A DNA stretch of 64,000 nucleotides. Source: Tritrichomonas musculus. Lineage: Eukaryota > Parabasalia > Tritrichomonadida > Tritrichomonadidae. Under the pieces are notes generated by a model. It was not told where the DNA came from, made no database searches, and saw nothing but the letters and a program-made list of their open reading frames with translations. Positions 10,905 through 22,619 of the stretch are shown here, in pieces. The position numbers and the translations under genes were made by a program. Numbering within the stretch: the first letter of the stretch is position 1; the number at the start of each line of letters is the position of its first letter. The stretch is taken from contig JAPFFF010000012.1 in assembly GCA_039105265.1 (NCBI GenBank), positions 4,960,001-5,024,000 of the forward strand, in the 5' to 3' direction.

Positions 10905-12515
10905 CCAAAAATAAAATCCTCAGGCCAATCATAATATTTTAAAGTATTAAATATATTTCTTAATAAAAAGTAGATAAATTCCAATTTTATAAAAAAAATC
11001 CATTTTTGTTTTTTTTTAATTCAAAATTTGAAATGTACACAAATTTGAGATAATTATTATTTTTATATTTTTATATTCACATATTTGAAAAGAAAAAAAA
11101 ATCATATATTTTTTCAATTTCTCGAAAAATTAACTATGTATTTCATCAAACGAAAAGTTGCAAAGGTTATTTATGGAATTATATTTTTGTTTGTTTGTTT
11201 ATTTCAGTGTATTATTGACTGTTTTTCTCATATTAGTATTAAAACGTATGATTGATGAATTCAAAATTCCTCAGGCCAAAACTAATATTTTTATGTATAT
11301 AATCTATAAAAATAGAAATATATTTGTATCTTCAAAATTCGTAGAGTTCTTGAATGTTGATCACTTATTTCTATTAAAATTCCTTTTTAAAAGTTTAAAA
11401 CATATAAATACATACTTCATAGAATATATATTCATAATTAAAAAATCATAAAAATGATTTGATCAATAGAAAAAAGAAAAACAAAACAAAAAAATCAAGT
11501 AAAGTATACAATTTATAAATCTGACACAAATTAGTAAATAATAAGTATTTATTTAATATTTTGATAAATATAAACTCAGGATAAAAATACGTCATACAGA
11601 AAATTTTTATTTGTACGAAAAACCCAAATGTATTTATTTAATTTAGACATCTAGGTGTAGGATTGATGGAATCAAAATTCCTCAGGCCAAAACTAATATT
11701 TTTATGTTGATATTACATTATTACCTAGACATTTTTATATTAATTAAATTCGTAGAGATCCTGATATATGATCAGTTATCAAATTCAATTTTCCATTTTT
11801 AATCTATTTTATATATAATTAGAGATTCCATAAAATATATATTTCTAAATAAAACATCATAAAAATTCCTTATAAAATAAATAAAAGCAAAACAAACGAA
11901 AAAAATCAAGTAAACTATTCAATTTTCAAATCTGACACGAAATACTAAATAATAAGTATTTTTTTAATATTTTGATAAATATAAACTCAGCGTTAAAATT
12001 CGTCATACAGAAAATTTTTATTTGTACGAAAAGTGAAAGTATTTTTTTCTCATTATATATTCTAAGCGTATAACTGATGGATTCAAAATTCCTCAGGCCA
12101 AAACTAATAAAATATAGCCAATATTTGATAGGGTAAGCAATAAAGTTGTATTCACAAAATTCACCGAGATCAAGTGATATGATCAGTTATTGAAGTTAAT
12201 TTCCTCTTTTTCTCATATCATATCTATAAATACAAACTTTATCAAATATATTTTTATAAGTTAAAAATCAAAAAAATGATTCAGTCAATGAAAAAATGCA
12301 AAAACAAGCTAAAAATGCAAGTAAAGTATACAATTTTCAAATCAGACAAAAATTAGTAAAAAATAAGTATTTATTAAATATTTTGATAATTATAAACTCA
12401 GAATAAAATTCGTCATACAAAAAACTTTTATTTTTATGAAATACAAAAATGCTTTTCTAAATATTTGATATCTCAGTGAATAATTGTAGATTTAAAAAAT
12501 CCTCAGGCCAATATT
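10905..12515. repeat. Satellite-like tandem repeat, period ~411 bp
   Basis: The decamer cctcaggcca occurs at 10918, 11269, 11680, 12091 and 12501. The last four are spaced 411, 411 and 410 bp. Between them, longer blocks repeat at the same period, such as cgtcatacagaaaatttt near 11590 and 12000 with a variant near 12410, and a block around caaattagtaaataataagt. The first interval is 351 bp and the outermost units are degenerate. No open frame is conserved between units, so this is noncoding repeat DNA. Confidence 0.85.
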
Positions 12516-12860
12516 CTTATGTTCGCATAAAAAATATAAATGCCTCAAAAAAATCTAACTACAGATGATATTCATGGAAATTCAAAAAAAAATTCATTTT
12601 TTCGATCACATTCAAATTTGAAAATCTCACAAAATTCAAAGAAAAATGTTTTTATATTCTCAAAATTGAAAAGCAAATAATCTATATAAAAACCTTAGAA
12701 TGTATACCCTTAAACAATCTTTTTATAAAATTTGTAAACTAATCAAAATTTGACAAAATTAAATTACTTTTTATACTGGAAATTATTAGATAAAAATTAA
12801 ATATTTTTAAATATATATAAATAAAAGTATTTAAAAAATAATCTAATAATATAGAAAAAG

Positions 12861-13541
12861 ATAGGGGGATCAACCGCCATAAAATTGTCAAATTTTTAAA
12901 GAGAGAGGAAAAATTTGAGTTTGGCTTTAAACAAATATGGGGATTTAAAGTGTAATAAAAATACATTTTATAAAAAATATTTTTATCTGATTTCAACTGT
13001 ACATTCATAAATGGCGGACGAATGTATTTATCATGACATGTCATATGAAAACTATATACAAATTCTAATAAATAATGTGTTTTATTTTAATCCATATATT
13101 AAAAAATAAAGATTAATATAACCTTATTTTTTAAAAATTGTTTTTATTTAATTTCATCAATTCATTCATAAATGGCGGACAATGAAAGTTATCATGACAT
13201 GTTATGCGAAAAAAAAATGAGACTTTAACTGTTATTCAAATAACAAGTCTTTTGTCTTTTTTATTAGCTTAATACATTGTACATGATATATTTTCATGTT
13301 CTACGAATAATTTTTCCCAAAATATCCAATCTATTGAAGATTTTAACTTTTGACGATTAAAAAAGGTCAAATTTATATCTTCAAATTAAAAGTGTCCGCC
13401 ATTTGTGAATGTGCAGATGAATTCCAAAATAAAATATTTCAAATCAAAGCTTATGAAATGAAGAACAAAACTATCTATTTATTTTTTAAAAAAATTAAAA
13501 TATTATTTTTCTGACATTTTTTTGGCTGTTGATCCCCCTAT
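12861..13541. mobile_element. Non-autonomous TIR element, 681 bp, TA-flanked
   Basis: The ends are a perfect 14-bp inverted repeat (atagggggatcaac), extending to ~30 bp with three mismatches. The terminal TA may be a target duplication, as in Tc1/mariner insertions. Inside, a ~40-bp segment containing attcataaatggcgga occurs twice as a direct repeat (near 13005 and 13163) and once inverted (near 13388). No transposase frame survives. Confidence 0.75.
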
Positions 13542-13551
13542 GATTTTACTA

Positions 13552-13554
<3 letters not shown>

Positions 13555-13590
<36 letters not shown>

Positions 13591-13615
13591 ATATCTTACA
13601 ATATTGTAAGATATC
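13555..13615. repeat. Poly(T) tract followed by a perfect 26-bp palindrome
   Basis: About 35 T residues run up to 13589. They are followed at 13590-13615 by a perfect palindrome whose half-site is gatatcttacaat. A partial copy (agatatcctacaatt) follows directly. Function unknown. Confidence 0.8.
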
Positions 13616-13640
13616 CTACAATTTTTAAATAAAGTAGTAT

Positions 13641-13875
13641 GAAAAAGTGGCCGTCTTAAAGAAATAGTGGGGTCACTTAACTTTTCCATCAATTTTAAAA
13701 TAAATAATTGAAAAAGATATAAAATTTCAAAGCTTTTATTTGCGTATAAAATCTCGTTATTATATTTTTATCAGAAAAATATTCTGAACTTAAATGAAAA
13801 AATTGAGAATATTAAACAAAAATTGAATTAAAAAGTTAAGTGACCCCACTATTTCTTTAAGACGCCCACTTTTTC
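13641..13875. mobile_element. MITE-like element, 235 bp with 45-bp inverted repeats
   Basis: The arms at 13641-13685 and 13831-13875 are inverted copies of 45 bp with one mismatch (start gaaaaagtggccgtcttaaa; other arm gaaaaagtgggcgtcttaaa). The ~145-bp centre is AT-rich and noncoding. Long arms and short length fit a miniature inverted-repeat element. No convincing target duplication is visible. Confidence 0.75.
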
Positions 13876-14468
13876 CCGAAATTTTATTTGATTTTTTTTT
13901 CTTAATATTTTCAAAATTGAGATGAATATTTTCATTATTCAAATTGTTAAAGCTCTCACAATTTTAGTAAAATATTCATGATTCCAATTATTTTTTATAT
14001 ATTAAAATATCAAATGTTCATAAAAATAATATTCAATAAGTAATTTATTCATTTAAATTATGTTTGGTCTTTTCGTCTATGTGGTATAGTATAAATTTTA
14101 AAGTCTAAGATAATTGCTATCGAGTATTTAGGAAATGAATACAAATATGAAATATTATTAATGTAGTGAACCTTGTTTTATATTATTGATTAAGATCATT
14201 GAAATTTAAATGTTATTACTATGAGTAGAAAAATGGGAATGATTCCAAATTATTTGAACACATTCTCTAAGTGTGATATTTTTAAAAAAAAATATTTTTA
14301 GGTTTATAAAATCTTTACCTTTTCTTACAGATACTGGCAATGTTTTGAATTATTTCTGCTTTTTTTGGTAATCCGGCTGCATAATTTTATTATATTATTT
14401 CTTTGTATTTTCAAAGAGATGATTTTTCTGAATACGCACAAATTTTTTAAAGCTCAGAATTTATCATA

Positions 14469-15165
14469 TAGTGGTCCTAAAAAATATTGATAAGAAATTT
14501 AAAAATAATTTGAGAGAATTTTAAAATACCTTTCACATTCATTCAAATTTAATGACCTATTCATGAATTCATGAATCAATTGTTGGTCAATCTTTTGGCC
14601 TTTTATTTATATGTTTTCTTTACCAAAAAATACAAACGAACGCTATAATTTAATATCAAGTGGTTCTGCAATCTCACAATTTTAATAAAAGCAAAACAGC
14701 TGATGCATTAGGTATTTCGCTAAATTGCGTCAAGGCAGTAGCTATATAGATTGATGAAGGGAGACCAGAAAAAACACAACCCTTCCGACCACAAATATTA
14801 ACAAATGAAATCAAGTATTTCATGTTCGTTAAAGCAATAATGTTTCCTGAAATCCCTGGAGCAGAAATGGCAAATGTTTCCTGAACACAAATTTTATTCT
14901 TTGTATGTAATAATCTAAGTTTAGAAACAAACAATTCTTTGATTGATTCTTTTCCAAAGAAATTGAATAAATGCCTCGAAGTGCAAGGCAATCAAGTAAG
15001 ATTTTAATTTTAATTTTTAATAAAAAATCAACTTTTTGCAATTACCGAAAAAATATTGATAAGAAATCTAACTTTTTAAATTAAAAATTTTAAAAATAAA
15101 ATAACTTTTGTTAACGACGATTAACTATTGAATTCATTTCGTATCAATATTTTTTAGGAACACTA
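14469..15165 (+). mobile_element. Decayed Tc1/mariner-like transposon, 697 bp, TA target site
   Basis: The left end tagtggtcctaaaaaatatt and the right end (reverse complement tagtgttcctaaaaaatatt) form a ~30-bp inverted repeat with few mismatches. Each is flanked by TA (14467-14468 and 15166-15167), the hallmark target duplication of Tc1/mariner elements. An internal partial copy of the repeat lies near 15045. A transposase relic is inside. The terminal tagtggt is shared with the MITE at 35852. Confidence 0.7.
14650..15011 (+). pseudogene. Transposase remnant (helix-turn-helix region)
   Basis: The plus strand reads NKSKTADALGISLNCVKAVA, a stop, then IDEGRPEKTQPFRPQILTNE, another stop near 14880, then further coding-like sequence. 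A KTADALGIS-type helix-turn-helix followed by GRP and a basic linker is the usual N-terminal layout of Tc1/mariner or pogo transposases. Two in-frame stops and the missing DDE catalytic region make it inactive. The longer frames on the opposite strand here are shadows. The family call is inferred from the motif plus the TA-flanked inverted repeats. Confidence 0.5.
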
Positions 15166-15167
15166 TA

Positions 15168-16149
15168 AATATTTTCACAAATTCAAACAGGTATGAATAA
15201 TTCAGATTGATTGCATTTTTTTTTTTTTTTTTAAAAAAAAAATTATATAACGTATATTATTTCTGGGAAAAAAAAAATAACATAAAATTGAGTAAGGTTT
15301 TTATTGCCAACTCAAAAAGTAATTTCAATATATTCTGACCAAATAAAATTTATGTTTTAAATAATGATTCATTGAATAAAAAAAAGTAAAAAAAAGCTTT
15401 TCTAAAAATATATGATGAATTACTAACAAAAAATTGAAATATATTTTTTTTTTATTTTGAGATAAACTTCTCCTAAATGTTTTCACAATTAATTCATAAA
15501 AACATATTCAATTATTCATATTTTATTTACCAGATAACAATATTTTTACTTTCTACCAACTCCCAACATTTGAATATTATATTAGGGGTATAAATTGATC
15601 TGCTAGTTAATAGGCATTTCAATATCTAATAAAAACTATGCAATTCTATTATTTAATGATAAGTATTAAAACAATTTAATGCTGTTAAACTTTTGAATTA
15701 TTGAATACTTTGTTTTCTTTGAAAAAAAATATTTAACGACACATTTACTTATTTTTGTTATTTTTTGTATGACAACTTCAGTTAGTTATTCATTATTCTG
15801 ATATTTTTTGGCCATAGTTTTGATTTTATTCTGAATAGAATTCAAAATCTTTATCCTCGTTAATTCTTTTTTAAATAATTGAACAATGAATAAAATCTTT
15901 CATTTTGATATACTCACTAATATAAAAGAATGCTTTCAAAATTTAAATAAAAAAGAATATTCACATTTGATTGATTTACTAGATGGAAAATCGAAGATAT
16001 TAGACAAAATATGAATGATTATAACCTATGAAAGGAATTGATAGACTTAAAAATAAAAATACTTTTAGAAAAAAAAAATATATCCAAGTTAGCATATTTT
16101 TCAATAGAAATCAATGCTATTATGATTTATAACACTCAGAAAAGTAAAC

Positions 16150-16209
<60 letters not shown>

Positions 16210-16499
16210 AGTCAAAAAAGATAAAATATTTTAAATTTGAAGTAAGTGAAATATTTATTCATCGATAAGACATGAGTAAAATAAGTTTTCTTATTGTTTT
16301 TAATATTATATTAAATAGTAAAATCCAGAGTTAAAATCATTGAAGCCTTAGAAACAATATTTTCCTCATAAATCAATGAATTTCTAATTTATCATAAAAA
16401 CATTTAAAGCAATGTTATGCGAAGTTTCTTTAAAAGAAACTTTCTTTCAAAGTTATCCAAGTAAAGAATATAAAATAAAATGTATTTAATACATCCAAT

Positions 16500-16550
<51 letters not shown>

Positions 16551-17930
16551 ATACATTATAATATCTATATATATAAGATGAAATCTAATAAATAACCAAA
16601 AAATGAAGAAAATATATAGAAAAGCAATTGAAAATAAATTCAAAATTGAATGTAGACAAAAGAAATTGAATTTAATAATAGTTAAAAAAAAAATAATAAT
16701 TCAATTTTATTCTATCAAAATCAATTTTTCATAAATTATTTTTTATTTTTTATTTTTTTTTTTTTTTTGAACGTTGCAAAAAATAAATAAACAAAAAATA
16801 ATAACAAGGGAAAAAAGAGTAATAATTTTTTTTTTTATAAAAAAATGACTTACAAAAACAAATATCAAAATTTTTGTTCTAACAAATCACATTAACAGTC
16901 ATGTATAGCTAATAGATTGATAATTTAGGAAAAAGTGTTTCATTTAAAGGATAATAGAAGAACCTTCTGATCATAAATTTGATAAAAAAAAAATATCCTA
17001 TCATAAAATGTCACTTTTTCATGTAAAGTATAGAAAATAATATTTTACAATTGATGTAAACCATTGAAAAATATGTGAGTATAATTTCTTGCACCCCCAC
17101 AAAAAAAATGAGCATTTTCACGAGGTGAAATTTAAGGTTATTTCATCGAATATAAGGTCTTGCTTGTTTGTTTTATAATCATTTTTTATTGCATAAGGAC
17201 AGCTATCTTTATAGCACTTGAAATGTCAATTTTATTAATTGGAATTGATAGTTTTCTCCTAAAATGGCTGTTTTTTCTATTTCGCTATCTTTTTATTATA
17301 TTAAGAATTAAAAATGATATACCGGTGTAAATACACCAGTAGTTTTCAATGGAAATGTCAATTTTCTTTAAAAATTATTTTATTGGCGAAAAAAAGAGCA
17401 AAAGTGAAGTGAAAAAAATTCATCAAAAAATGGAATTTTGAGCTTTTTAAAAAGTATTTTAAATCGAATTATATACATGATTAATATATAATACTATAAT
17501 AATTTAAAAATAATTCTTAATAATATTCGTAACATTTCTATAAAAATTTTGATATATTCGTATTTTTGGATAACGAAAATATTAAGTGAATATAAACCAT
17601 TTAAAAAGTTGATAAAAACAAAATAATTATATTTTAACATTAGCTTTTAAAGTATTATAAAAAGAAATTTTTGTAGCATATATTAATAAAAAAATGTGTT
17701 TTCAACTACATGACATATTATTTCAAAAAAAAAGCATTACCGTAAAATTGACAAAAAATAATGCATCTATAAATTATTTTATTATCGACAAAAATCATTT
17801 CGTTTCAACCCATATAAGAGAAGGATAAATGTGAGAAAGGAAATAATGAGATATTGTATAATACTTTAATTAGGAATAATGGAAATAGTAAAAAATATTA
17901 GTTTATAATTAATATGAGTTACTATCGAAA
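15168..17930. other. AT-rich gene desert with long A and T tracts
   Basis: Nearly 2.8 kb without a credible gene. It holds poly(A) tracts of about 50 nt (near 16158-16207) and 44 nt (16501-16544), a poly(T) tract near 15220 and another near 16750, and a short hairpin ccggtgt-aaat-acaccag near 17323. The last ~250 bp, from the taccgtaaaattg motif at 17738, is the upstream spacer of the first rDNA unit. Confidence 0.5.
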
Positions 17931-17931
17931 A
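17738..17931 (+). promoter_or_regulatory. Upstream spacer of rDNA unit 1 (diverged from unit 2 spacer)
   Basis: It begins with taccgtaaaattg, 12/13 identical to the motif at 23466 in the inter-unit spacer. Loose similarity continues (atcgacaaaaatcat against atcgacgaaaaacat; cccatataagag against tccatatgtaagag). It then diverges and is AT-rich until the conserved core starts at 17932. Confidence 0.5.
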
Positions 17932-17990
17932 CAAGGATAAAAAAAAATTATTAGCGTAAAAAACTTCTAATTTTTTTTCACTATATTTGA
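17932..17990 (+). promoter_or_regulatory. Putative RNA polymerase I core promoter / 5' ETS, unit 1
   Basis: The 59 bp directly before 18S (caaggat, nine A, ttattagcgtaaaaaacttc and onward) are identical in both rDNA units (17932-17990 and 23761-23819), whereas the sequence just upstream is not. Conservation limited to this stretch suggests that it holds the core promoter and transcription start. Inferred from comparison within the window. Confidence 0.55.
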
Positions 17991-19405
17991 TACTTGGTTG
18001 ATCCTGCCAAGGAAGCACACTTCGGTCATAGATTAAGCCATGCAAGTGTTAGTTCAGGCAACGAAACTGCGAACAGCTCATTAATACGCTCAGAATCTAC
18101 TTGGTGGCAACCTTTCAGGTTTTATTTGGATAGCAGCAGTAATTCTGGTGCTAATACATGCGATTGTTTCACTACGTTGAGAAATAGTGGAAAAGTTGAC
18201 CCTTACGGGCACACCAATCGATTGAGCGACCTATCATGCTTGTACTTAGGGTCTTTACCTAGGTAGGCTATCACGGGTAACGGGCGGTTACCGTCGGACT
18301 GCCGGAGAAGGGGCCTGAGAGATAGCCACTATATCCACGGGTAGCAGCAGGCGCGAAACTTACCCACTCGAGACTTTCGGAGGTGGTAATGACCAGTTCC
18401 ATGTCATCCCTCACGGGTTGTTTGGATAGGATCACACTTTTCCAGTGTGGTGCAATCTAGCAGAGGGCCAGTCTGGTGCCAGCAGCTGCGGTAATTCCAG
18501 CTCTGCGAGTTTGCTCCCATATTGTTGCAGTTAAAACGCTCGTAGTCAGAATTGCCCGCAAGGGCTTGCGAACTTCTGTTCGTTCACTGTGAACAAATCA
18601 GGACGCTTAGCGTATGGTTATCAGGAATGACTCAGCGCAGTATGATATCTTTACTTCTAGTAAAATCAATGAGAGCCACCGGGGGTAGATCTATTTCATG
18701 GCGAACGGTGGAATGTTCTGACCCATGAGAGAGAAACGAAGGCGAAAGCATCTACCTAGAGGGTTTCTGTCGATCAAGGGCGAGAGTAGGAGTATCCAAC
18801 CGGATCAGAGACCCGGGTAGTTCCTACCTTAAACGATGCCGACAGGGGCTTGTCCTTTAATGAGGGCAGGACCTTAGGAGAAATCATAGTTCTTGGGCTC
18901 TGGGGGAACTACGACCGCAAGGCTGAAACTTGAAGGAATTGACGGAAGGGCACACCAGGGGTGGAGCTTGTGGCTTAATTTGAATCAACACGGGGAAACT
19001 TACCAGGACCAGATGTTTTTTATGACTGACAGGCTTCAGGTCTTTCAGGATATGATTTTTGGTGGTGCATGGCCGTTGGTGGTGCGTGGGTTGACCTGTC
19101 ATGCGTTGATTCAGATAACGAGCGAGATTATCGCCAATTAAATACCAGGATCTGCTTTCAGAGCCATGGTTCTAATTGGGACTCCCTGCGTTTCAAGCAG
19201 GAGGAAGAGGGTAGCAATAACAGGTCCGTGATGTCCTTTAGATGCTCTGGGCTGCACGCGCGCTACAATGTTAGGATCAATGAGACTGCCGAGCCGAAAG
19301 GTTTTAGCTACTCTCACAATACCTAACGTAGTTGGGATTGAGGATTGTAATCATTCTCATGAACCAGGAATCCCTTGTAAATGTGTGTCAACAGCGCACG
19401 TTGAA

Positions 19406-19451
<46 letters not shown>

Positions 19452-19563
19452 GATGACTCGGTGAAATTATCGGAGTTTTTTTACAAAGGTAATTAAATCA
19501 CGTTATCTAGAGGAAGGAGAAGTCGTAACAAGGTATCGGTAGGTGAACCTGCCGATGGATCAG
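17991..19563 (+). rRNA. 18S (SSU) rRNA, unit 1
   Basis: Starts tacttggttgatcctgccaa and ends near aacctgccgatggatcagt. Universal SSU segments are present: gtgccagcagctgcggtaat, ttgaaggaattgacggaagg, ttgtacacaccgcccgtcgc and ggaaggagaagtcgtaacaa. Length ~1573 nt is short for a eukaryote but normal for parabasalids, and the sequence resembles Tritrichomonas/Trichomonas SSU. The small open frames inside are not genes. Confidence 0.97.
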
Positions 19564-19646
19564 TTTCGTAAATTTAATCACAAACATATTTTTTTAAAAA
19601 AAAAATTATCTAAAATACAAATTAAATAATAAAAACAAAAAATTTA
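19564..19646 (+). other. ITS1, unit 1
   Basis: An ~83-nt AT-rich spacer between 18S and 5.8S, very short as in trichomonads. Confidence 0.8.
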
Positions 19647-19806
19647 GACCTTAGGCAATGGATGTCTTGGCTTCTTACACGAGGAAGAACGTTGCATAAT
19701 GCGATAAGCGGCTGGAGTTGCTTACTTTGCGACAAGTTCGATCTTTGAATGCACATTGCGCGCCGTCGAGCTTCGGCTTTGACACGCATATATGGTACAG
19801 TAACCC
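19647..19806 (+). rRNA. 5.8S rRNA, unit 1
   Basis: Contains the parabasalid 5.8S core ggcaatggatgtcttggctt, the segment aacgttgcataatgcgataa and the conserved tttgaatgcacattgcgcgc. Length ~160 nt. Ends are approximate, placed by similarity to the known Tritrichomonas 5.8S/ITS layout. Confidence 0.92.
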
Positions 19807-19887
19807 ATAATAGTTTAAAAAAATCTCTTTTTACGCAAAAGAGCGAAAAATTTATATGTAACCAACGTAAGGGTTCTGTGCTATATA
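19807..19887 (+). other. ITS2, unit 1
   Basis: An ~80-nt spacer with the short hairpin ctctttt-tacgc-aaaagag, which is also found in Tritrichomonas ITS2. Confidence 0.75.
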
Positions 19888-22619
19888 GGAAGACCCGCTG
19901 AACTGAAGCATCTCATTAAGCGGAGGAAAAGAAACTAACTAGGATACTCTTAGTAAGTGCGACCGAAGAGAGTAAAGTTCGTCGACCTAATCCTTTGGGA
20001 AATGTGGTTGAGGGGGCTTTTTGCTAGAGCGTAACTTGTGATGGTTCACAGGCTATAAAGAGTTTAAGCCTCGTAGCTTTTGCAAGCTAGGTCCCTGTAA
20101 ACGAGTCGGGCAGCTTGAGAATGCTGCCTTAATTAGGTGGTACGCCCCATCTAAAACTAAATACTGTAAGAAGACCGATAGAGCACAAGTAGTGTGAACG
20201 AAAGATGAAAAGAACTCCCAGACGGAGAGTCAAAAGCGCCTGAACTTGTCTAGGGTGACGTATTTATTTAATACACCCGTCTTGAAACACGGATTAGGGA
20301 GTTTAACTGTAGTACGAGTCTTTGCCTTATAAAGGTGGAGGCGAAAGGAGACTGACTGGCATCTGCATGGCGTCTGAGTACTACTGTTAGAACCCGAAAG
20401 GAGGTGAACTATGCCTGAACAGATCGAAGCCAGAGGAAACTCTGGTGGAGGATCGTCCGCGTTATTGATGTGCAAATCATTTGCTAGATTTGGGTATAGG
20501 TGCGAAAGACTCATCGAACCTCCTAATAGCTGGTTTCCTCCGAAGTTTCCCTAAGGATAGCTGTAACACTTTTAGTTAAGGGGAGTAGAGACATGGGTAG
20601 AGGTGTAGTGGGGTCCTTGACCCTGCAACTTATTTCCAAACTTCGAACATCCTTGCACTAATTTACCTAATCGGAAATTGGTGGTTAAATATGTGTTGCA
20701 AGTGGGCTCTGACCGGTAAGCGGTCATGGCGAAATGGGATGAACCAAACGTGTGGATAAGGTGCCTAATTGTACTACCAATGATACCATTAAGGGAGTCC
20801 TTGTATTTAGACAGCGGGCCGGTGCCCCTAAAAGCAGGTATCCGCTAAAAAGTGTGTTAAAACTTCCCCGCCGAATACTCGGGCCTCGAAAATGAATGGC
20901 GCATATAGTACAACCGATACCGCACATTACATCTTTTGATGTGAGAGTAGGGGGATGTGGAGATCTTATTGAAGGTTTGGGTGCGAACCCGACTCGAAAG
21001 ATTTCTATTACAGATCCTAATTGAAGTAGCGATTATCCAGGTTATTATCCTGGGGGCTGATGAGGAGTAGGGTTTCTGGGCAACTTAAACAGTCCCAGAG
21101 TTAGTCGGTCCTAATCAGATTATTCTGAGAAAGGGAACTCGGTTGATATTCCGAGACTAATACTTCCATGTGGTAACACTTGGCAATCTTATCCGTCGAT
21201 TTGACACTCTATGATAGGGATATCTTTCCTATATGACTCGGTTTACGTCCTAGGAATCAGGTCAACTGGGGAATAGTTGATGTATCTGAGGCAAACTGTG
21301 AATTCGTTCACAGCCAGGGCTGTTGGATTGATCCTTGAAGAGAGGATTGCTTAGGGAGTATAGCCGTACCGATGACCGCATCAGGTCTCCAAGGTGAGAA
21401 GCCTATGGCCATTGAGGTGTGGTAGTTCAGGGAATTCGGCCAATTGGAGCTGTAACTTCGGGATAAAGCTTGGCTCTGATGGAAATCAGAACCGATAGTT
21501 ACAAGGAGAGCCCAACTGTTTAATAAAAACTTAGTCTTGCGCTGTGCTCTTATAGGCAGTGAACGCAAGATGAATCCTGCTCAGTGCTGTGTTTGTTAAT
21601 ATGGTTAAAGCCAATAAAGCGCCGGTAAATAGCTGGGGTAACTATGACTCTTATCAAAGTAGCGAAATACCTCGTCACTTAATTAGTGACCTGCATGAAC
21701 GGAGCTATGAGGTTCTCACTGTCCCAAACTATCTCTCAGCGAACCATCAGTTGTGGGAACGGGCACAAACTATCCAGCGGGGAAAGAAGACCCTGTAGAG
21801 CTTCACTTTGGTCTAGTCTTGTATGGTTTCGTCTGGGGTGCAGTCTAGGTGGGAGAGCAATCGAATATGAGAAACCACTACCCGGTCTGGAATCATGCTT
21901 ACCTTAATCGGGATAGGATTAGATAGAAAGTTTGGCTGGGGCGGCACACCTTCGAAAGCGCAGCGAAGGTGTCCTAAGTTGAGCTCAGTGAGGACAGAAA
22001 TCTCACGTCGAGGATAAGGCCAAAAGCTCAATTTACTGTGCCTTTTTGTACTAGGACCAGTTTGGAAACAAAGGCCTAACGATCCCTAATTAGTCTCAGG
22101 TGCGTGAGACTTGGGGTGACAGACAAGTTACCTCCGGGACAACTGGCTTGTGGCTGCTAAGAGATCAAATCAACGCAGCTTTTTGATTCTTCGATGTCGG
22201 CTCTTCCTATCCTAGTGATGCACAAGTCACTAAGGGTTGGATTGTTCACCCGTATTAGGGATCGTGAGCTGGGTTTAGACCGTCGTGAGCCAGGTTTGTT
22301 TTATCCTACTGGATATTGCATCATGATAGTAGTTTGATTTAGTACGAGAGGAACTGTTGAATATGGCCTCTGGTTCAGGGATTTTGGGAAACCAAACCGT
22401 CCCGCAGCTACGCCGTCTGGGATAATGGCTGAAGGCCTCTTAAGCCAGAAACTCATCTAGAAAATGATGCTCTGCACCTTTCTGACATGTTAAAAATAGC
22501 TTTTGCTTTCTAAATGTCTCGGTGTGGGTTAACCAAATGTAGAAGACGTTTTGTGAACGAGGGTCCTGTACGCAAGGGAGTGGCATTCCGTCACGACCTG
22601 TTGAGGGTCAGCCTTGTTT
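19888..22619 (+). rRNA. 28S (LSU) rRNA, unit 1
   Basis: Begins near gacccgctgaactgaagcat. It contains the conserved peptidyl-transferase and sarcin-ricin regions (ttagtacgagaggaactgtt near 22340) and ends near gtcagccttgttt, after which the two units differ. About 2.73 kb, a reduced LSU as in parabasalids. It carries gggaa at 22386-22390, which unit 2 lacks. Confidence 0.95.

Noticed and set aside
11158-11451. 97-codon plus-strand frame in the tandem repeat
   Set aside because: Not conserved between repeat units; composition is AT-driven and hydrophobic by chance.
10905-12515. CRISPR-like array
   Set aside because: The period of ~411 bp, diverged units and eukaryotic context do not fit; it is a tandem repeat.
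12739-13044. 101-codon minus-strand frame across a TIR element end
   Set aside because: Crosses the element boundary and has AT-biased composition with no family resemblance.
14674-15041. Two minus-strand frames of 105 and 70 codons
   Set aside because: The plus strand gives the transposase-like sequence; these are shadows.
16038-16643. Frames containing poly-Lys or poly-Phe
   Set aside because: Produced by poly(A)/(T) tracts.
17994-22031. About a dozen open frames of 60-95 codons on both strands in rDNA unit 1
   Set aside because: They lie inside 18S, 5.8S and 28S sequence and repeat identically in unit 2; they are chance frames in rRNA genes.
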